Part shown: piece by piece, positions 60,137 to 64,000 of the stretch | Layout of the letters: each line of letters starts with the position of its first letter | Position numbering within the stretch: position 1 is the stretch's first letter | Assembly (NCBI RefSeq): GCF_964204865.1 | Contig: NC_135263.1 | Coordinates: 16,909,426 to 16,973,425 of the forward strand | DNA: 64,000 nt | Direction of reading: 5' to 3' | Source: Styela clava | Lineage: Eukaryota; Chordata; Ascidiacea; Stolidobranchia; Styelidae | Program-made: the position numbers and the translations under genes | The notes under the pieces: generated by a model | The model's database searches: none | What the model was told of the DNA's origin: nothing | Seen by the model: only the letters and a program-made list of their open reading frames with translations

Positions 60137-61164
60137 GCCCCAGTTTCCAACTTTTCAAATTCAATGTGGAGACAGGTGGAAATTTCATTGAATGATGCAA
60201 ATCTGAAAGGCAGTCACACAAACTACCCTTACCTAGACTACATTAACACTCTTCTCGAATTTGGCACGGAGGCTAAAAAATCGCAATTAAGCGGAGTTCT
60301 CTGGTTTCCTGAAAAGGCTTCACATTTTGAAGCTACTGGAAATGTAAACACAGGCTACCAGAAACGAAAATAATTCATCACTGGTAGTCGGAACTGTTGA
60401 TATGGCTGGGAAATTATGTTCTGACAGATTTAATCAGTCAAGATATGTTAGTACCGAGTAGCGATGCATTTTGCTTACAGGCTGCTAACGCTGATACTGT
60501 CTACAAAGTAAAACTTTTAGATGTATCATTGTTCATAAGGCGGGTGGAAATAAGCCCTTCTGTTCAGCTGGGACGTAATACGGTGCTTAATACAAATAAA
60601 ACGTGTATGTATCCAATTTCCAGGACCGAAGTTAAATATTTCTCAATCCCTCAAGGCGCTCTAAATGTTTCCAATGAGAACTTATTTTCAGGGGTGTTAC
60701 CCCATAAACTCATAATTGGTCTAGTGGACACTTTGAGCTATACTAATTCTATTACACACAACCCTTTCAATTTCAAACATTATGATACGAATTTTATTTG
60801 TTTGTATAAAAACGGAATTCAAATTCCGAGTACACCGCTAACCCCAGATTTTAAAATAGGAGATATATACGATGCTATCGATCACTTTTTCTCGGAACGC
60901 AAAGGTTTGGATTAGACGAGGGTATTCCTATTACACGAGAAGAATATCCCGGAGGAAATACACTACTTTGCTTCGACTTGTCACCAGACTTGACATCGGG
61001 GATGACATTTGATTTAAAAGTGTATGGTTCATAAGGATCGAGATGAAATTTGCAAACCCTCTAAACAGACCCGTCACCGCGATAATCTATAGTTAATTTG
61101 GCGCGTTAATAGAATTTGATCGAATGAGAAACGTGTATCCTGACTTTAAATGGGTTAAAATGAA

Positions 61165-61615
61165 CACCGATGAACTCGACTCCATATTACAAAATCATCC
61201 TGACACAAGGGGAATGATTTTAAAAATGATTGGACCAAATACCAAAGACCTAACCTCAAAAACCTTATGGATTCATTATTATCAATACTGACCCAAGCGT
61301 GAAAGGTGGAAGCCACTGAGGATGCATATACGATGAGGGGGCGGACAAGCCAGAATATTTTGACAGTTTTGGAATAATACCCTTCAAGCGAGCTTTTTTA
61401 CAACTTTCTGGGTGATCATTTCAAGCTGAATACTAAGAGGTTACAATCTAACAAAGCAAAGGCTTGTGGCCAATACTGCATTTACTTTTAATAAAACGTT
61501 GTCAAGGACTTTCTATGAAATCTATTGTGAACCACTTTGGGGATAATTATGCAGAAAATGATATAGCAGTTTTCAAGTATATACAACAAATTCAGAACCT
61601 TAAATTTAAATAAAT
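61165..61615 (+). pseudogene. Adenain-like cysteine protease of the Polinton-like element
   Basis: The start MNTDELDSIL is followed by a short frame. The region around the catalytic His is present (GGSH at about 61300), but the next codon is a stop (tga). The EYFDSFG segment, which supplies the catalytic Asp region, follows, then another stop near 61.41 kb. In a shifted frame comes CGQYC with the catalytic Cys at about 61467, then the C-terminus ending about 61612. In the family this enzyme matures the capsid. The gene sits directly after the capsid gene, as in other Polintons. Confidence 0.82.
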
Positions 61616-61744
61616 TAAACACGGTACTTAGGATTCTTATCAGCTCTCAGTGGCATTACTTACAAGTCTTCTTCCATTAACATGTGAATATGAACACACC
61701 TGCAATTTATTCTTTTTTATAAAAGTTCATATCATATACTTCAT

Positions 61745-62238
61745 AATTCTAAAAAAACTATTTCTTCATTATTTGAGAACAATTTTACATTAATTATCAT
61801 AATTGGTTTCCTTCCAAATCTTGTGAAACCAATCGTCACGGGTTCATTTTTAATGCAACAAACCTGTTACCATTTGACGATACACGTGAATGTTGTATAA
61901 AACAGTTTAAGTTCGATAAACGCACACCGGGGTTTTTTAAAGTCGAATTTTCTGGAGATACTTTTGTGGGCCTTTGTGCAAAAACATATTTTTGTCAAGG
62001 TAATAATACATTCGAATTTGCCGCTAAAGGACTTCAAAATATTCACCAGAATATCACGTTTAGCAAGATGCAAAATGTTCTATTCTTTGAAAAACCTGCG
62101 GGTGGAGTTAACATTAACTTTGAAGTACATAAAAACAAAATATTTACCTATAAACAGTATCGAAATGCTATGCTTTACTTCTACGGGAAACGAAGAGTTC
62201 ATAATGATGAAATTTCAACCAGTCCCTTGTTAATTTAA
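61745..62238 (+). pseudogene. polB C-terminal fragment, right arm
   Basis: Homologous to the left-arm polB tail but on the plus strand and more complete. An early part (CCIKQFKFDKRT) is in one frame. From about 61.94 kb a clean frame with GLCAKTYFCQGNNTFEFAAK and ending YFYGKRRVHNDEISTS continues to the stop at 62238. There is no polymerase palm on this side, so it is an orphan tail carried in the inverted arm. Confidence 0.85.
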
Positions 62239-62998
62239 CTATCTTATTATTTTTGTTACGTTCATTAAATGTCTACATTAATTAATATCAAGAAATTTCT
62301 GTGTGTTATTAAACCTCAATGACCGATTAAATATTTGCTGAAAAATGCTTTGTTTCACAGGCCTTGGAAATGTACGAGTGGGTTGATGGCTTCAACTACA
62401 CAATTCCGCAATTCAAGAAATATTTTATAAGGGATGAACACACATCAGTCAATTTACATGAGCTCAAGCGAATAGAGGACCCGTTTAAAATACAGACAAT
62501 GATTCTTTATATCAAGGACTTCATGTTGCACCTAATGCTAACTAAATATGAATTTTTAGAAGATGTGGTGCCGCCAGTATTCTGGTTCGAAGAGTACTTA
62601 AAACTTAGAGACGGACATTACTAACGTGACTTTTCACGTATTTACTTTTTACATTTTATTTTACACATTTTACATTTTTTTTGTTTTTCGTGTGTGTGTG
62701 TGTGTGTTATAACGGTGTGATAATAAAGGAAAAATACCAACGGTGGTAATTTTTTTAAACGACGGATTCTAAAGCATTCTCACTAAAATAGTGTAAAATG
62801 ATAGCTCTATTAGCAAATCTTCCCTTTTGCGGTTTCAAAGATCAAAGAATAAGCAAAAATTTTTTTTTCGCTCACGTTCACTTCAAACCACGTCACCCTG
62901 AAAGCTTAGACCGAGCGGTCTCACCGGACTGGACCAACCGGAAGACCTACCGGAGGACCCACAGGACCCACCGTCTCTGCGAACCCTGATCCACTACT
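61776..62998. repeat. Right inverted arm of the Polinton-like element
   Basis: The more complete of the two arms at about 1.2 kb. From inside to outside it holds the polB C-terminal frame, a short AT-rich spacer, an unknown 86-codon frame, a gt-repeat tract near 62690-62708, and the terminal sequence ending ccactact at 62998. The inverse on the left is interrupted, so this copy best defines the arm. Confidence 0.85.
62364..62624 (+). CDS. Unknown outward-facing frame in the Polinton arm
   Basis: An 86-codon intact frame with EMYEWVDGFNYTIPQFKKYF and a hydrophobic-charged centre (TMILYIKDFMLHLMLTKYEF). It continues open for several codons upstream, after an acceptor-like tttcacag near 62360. 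The same sequence in decayed form occurs in the left arm (about 54250-54430, minus strand) and partly at 50.2-50.3 kb. Maintenance in several copies suggests it was a genuine element gene. I do not recognise its function. Confidence 0.5.
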   Translation: MEMYEWVDGFNYTIPQFKKYFIRDEHTSVNLHELKRIEDPFKIQTMILYIKDFMLHLMLTKYEFLEDVVPPVFWFEEYLKLRDGHY

Positions 62999-63009
62999 GG
63001 TATACGTCG

Positions 63010-64000
63010 TGTGACAATAGAGGAAACGTCTTCTTATTCAAACCAATAAATTAGCCTGAAATATATAAATAAGGCTATACCTTTTCTATTCATTCGTTAT
63101 CTGCTGGGGTGAGCTCTTCCATAACTGAGTCAGAGGGAATTCGTGTGCTGGGTTAAACTTTAGTTAACCGATAAGAAGTTTTAAGCGGGCCATTATCACT
63201 CTGCGATCTCGGATTCGACAATTGGTTACATTTTCAACGTAAAGATTGACTATGGCAATCTATATTTGGACTTCCACCCGGCGTTACGAAGACTATGACG
63301 ATGTATTCGTAAATATATACAATTGCAATACATGTTATTCGAAACTATGAACATGTCCTTGTCGGATCAGACAAACACTGGTTTGTTTAGCTAGCCAACA
63401 ACCAAAAATTAATTACTTTACTGAATCCTACATTGGTGACCCGGCAAACGAACTGCGCCTTGCGAAAAAGAGTCAGAACATCAACCGCTGGAAAGGTGAC
63501 CCCGAGAATATCAACTAAACAAGCCGAGGGTAAGATGAAAAAAAAAAATAATTCGATACCAATCAAAATTCAGACCGTGCGATTAACCAAGGAATAAGAG
63601 CAAAAAACAGGGCGTAAGCAACTATCACAGAAAAAGTTATATTAAAAAATGTGTGTAAAACATTCACACGTTTGGACTGGTATATTTAAAGAAATGTGTG
63701 CAACGCAATCGCACTATAACGAATGTTTTTATACCCGAGAAAAAACCGTTATAATTAAAAACTAGTCAGACAGAAAGAAATGAAAGTATGAAACGCAAAG
63801 AACTTCAGAAATAAATGCCCACGAATGAACCTGAAAGAAATCGCGCGATCATTACAGTATACTATTGTATTTTATTATTTTCAATTTCGTGTACAAAGTG
63901 GACAAAGTTCTTCTTATTTCATATTTTCTTCTTTCTAATCATAACGGTCAAAACAATCTTACAAAAGCTTTGATGTATTTTCATAAACGCATGTAAAATC
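63010..64000 (+). mobile_element. LTR retrotransposon, 5' LTR and leader (continues beyond the window)
   Basis: The LTR 63010-63432 starts tgtgacaata and ends atcctaca, with a TATA-like atatataaataagg near 63060. It is followed by a primer-binding-like ttggtgacccggcaaacg. The leader (aaggtgaccccgag, caagccgagggtaagatg and onward to 63.95 kb) matches the leader at about 52190-52680, so this is the same family as the repeat pair at 51.7-53.8 kb. The LTR begins five bases after the Polinton's right target duplication. No gag frame is reached before the window ends. Confidence 0.72.

Larger units (their letters stand above)
57481..61070 (+). pseudogene. Polinton major capsid protein, split by an LTR element and frameshifted
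   Basis: The left part, 57481-57704, starts with MAKLVHGLSPECAKS, shifts frame near 57.53 kb, and continues with the typical early segment (INHGSPIEFIVPAVDTQYLD). It is then cut by the LTR element at 57705-60136. The right part resumes with MWRQVEISLNDANLKG, shifts again near 60.37 kb, continues in frame 60397-60915 (with FSIPQGALNV, LIIGLVDTLSY and NPFNFKHYDTNFICLY), and shifts once more before the C-terminal segment ending near 61.06 kb. This is the double-jelly-roll capsid type of Polintons and their virus relatives. At least three frameshifts, the insertion and late stops make it inactive. Confidence 0.85.
54146..62998. mobile_element. Decayed Polinton/Maverick-type element with expanded inverted arms
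   Basis: Outer ends are agtagtggatcagggttcgc on the left and its exact inverse on the right, giving the AG...CT termini usual for Polintons. Flanking 6-mers gctata (54140-54145) and ggtata (62999-63004) match at five of six, which fits the 6-bp target duplication of this class. Genes found: polB on the minus strand (left half), a small basic protein, a major capsid protein and an adenain-like protease on the plus strand, then a second polB tail on the plus strand. Integrase, packaging ATPase and minor capsid genes were not found. At 8.9 kb, including two later insertions, it is far shorter than the 15-20 kb typical of the class. All genes are broken. Confidence 0.87.

Overview
The window looks like an AT-rich animal genome, most likely an invertebrate chordate such as an ascidian tunicate. 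This is inferred from spliced genes with short introns, a single-intron FoxQ-type forkhead gene, a TNF ligand and a collagen-lectin gene, and abundant hAT and MITE debris. The species is not proven by anything seen here. Gene models below were assembled by hand from GT/AG boundaries, reading phase and family motifs. No alignment or search was run.

Left part (1-37 kb) is host gene territory: a forkhead factor (FoxQ/FoxQ1-like, + strand, 1.3-3.4 kb); an intronless secreted hyaluronidase-like protein whose catalytic Glu is replaced by Arg (+, 5.9-7.2 kb); a six-exon Rab GTPase (-, 9.2-12.2 kb); a three-exon SLC49/FLVCR-like MFS transporter (-, 13.8-15.9 kb); a five-exon secreted collagen-lectin (+, 17.2-19.8 kb); a second six-exon Rab with the same exon architecture as the first (+, 22.4-25.9 kb); a seven-exon TNF-superfamily ligand with a furin site (+, 29.5-31.9 kb); and an eight-exon FAM69/DIPK-like divergent kinase (-, 33.9-36.7 kb). 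Introns and spacers hold non-autonomous DNA transposons. These include a hAT element with a perfect 8-bp target duplication (20.55-21.37 kb), a second hAT (26.67-28.12 kb), and three members of a hairpin MITE family.

Right part (37-64 kb) is almost entirely mobile DNA. A broken Ty3/gypsy-like retrotransposon (41.5-45.7 kb) has lost the catalytic half of its reverse transcriptase, and a long-armed MITE sits in its 3' part. Next come a ~65-bp minisatellite, a piggyBac transposase relic, and a pair of LTR-like repeats.

The most notable object is a decayed Polinton/Maverick-type element at 54146-62998. It has AG...CT termini, a probable 6-bp target duplication, and remains of protein-primed DNA polymerase B, a small basic protein, a major capsid protein and an adenain-like protease. 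Its inverted terminal arms are about 1.2 kb and have come to include the 3' end of polB, so polB tails point outward at both ends. The capsid gene is split by a 2.4-kb LTR element with unusual TATAGCA...TGCTATA ends, its own primer-binding-like site and polypurine tract, and a 4-bp target duplication. A further LTR retroelement begins at 63010 and runs off the window.
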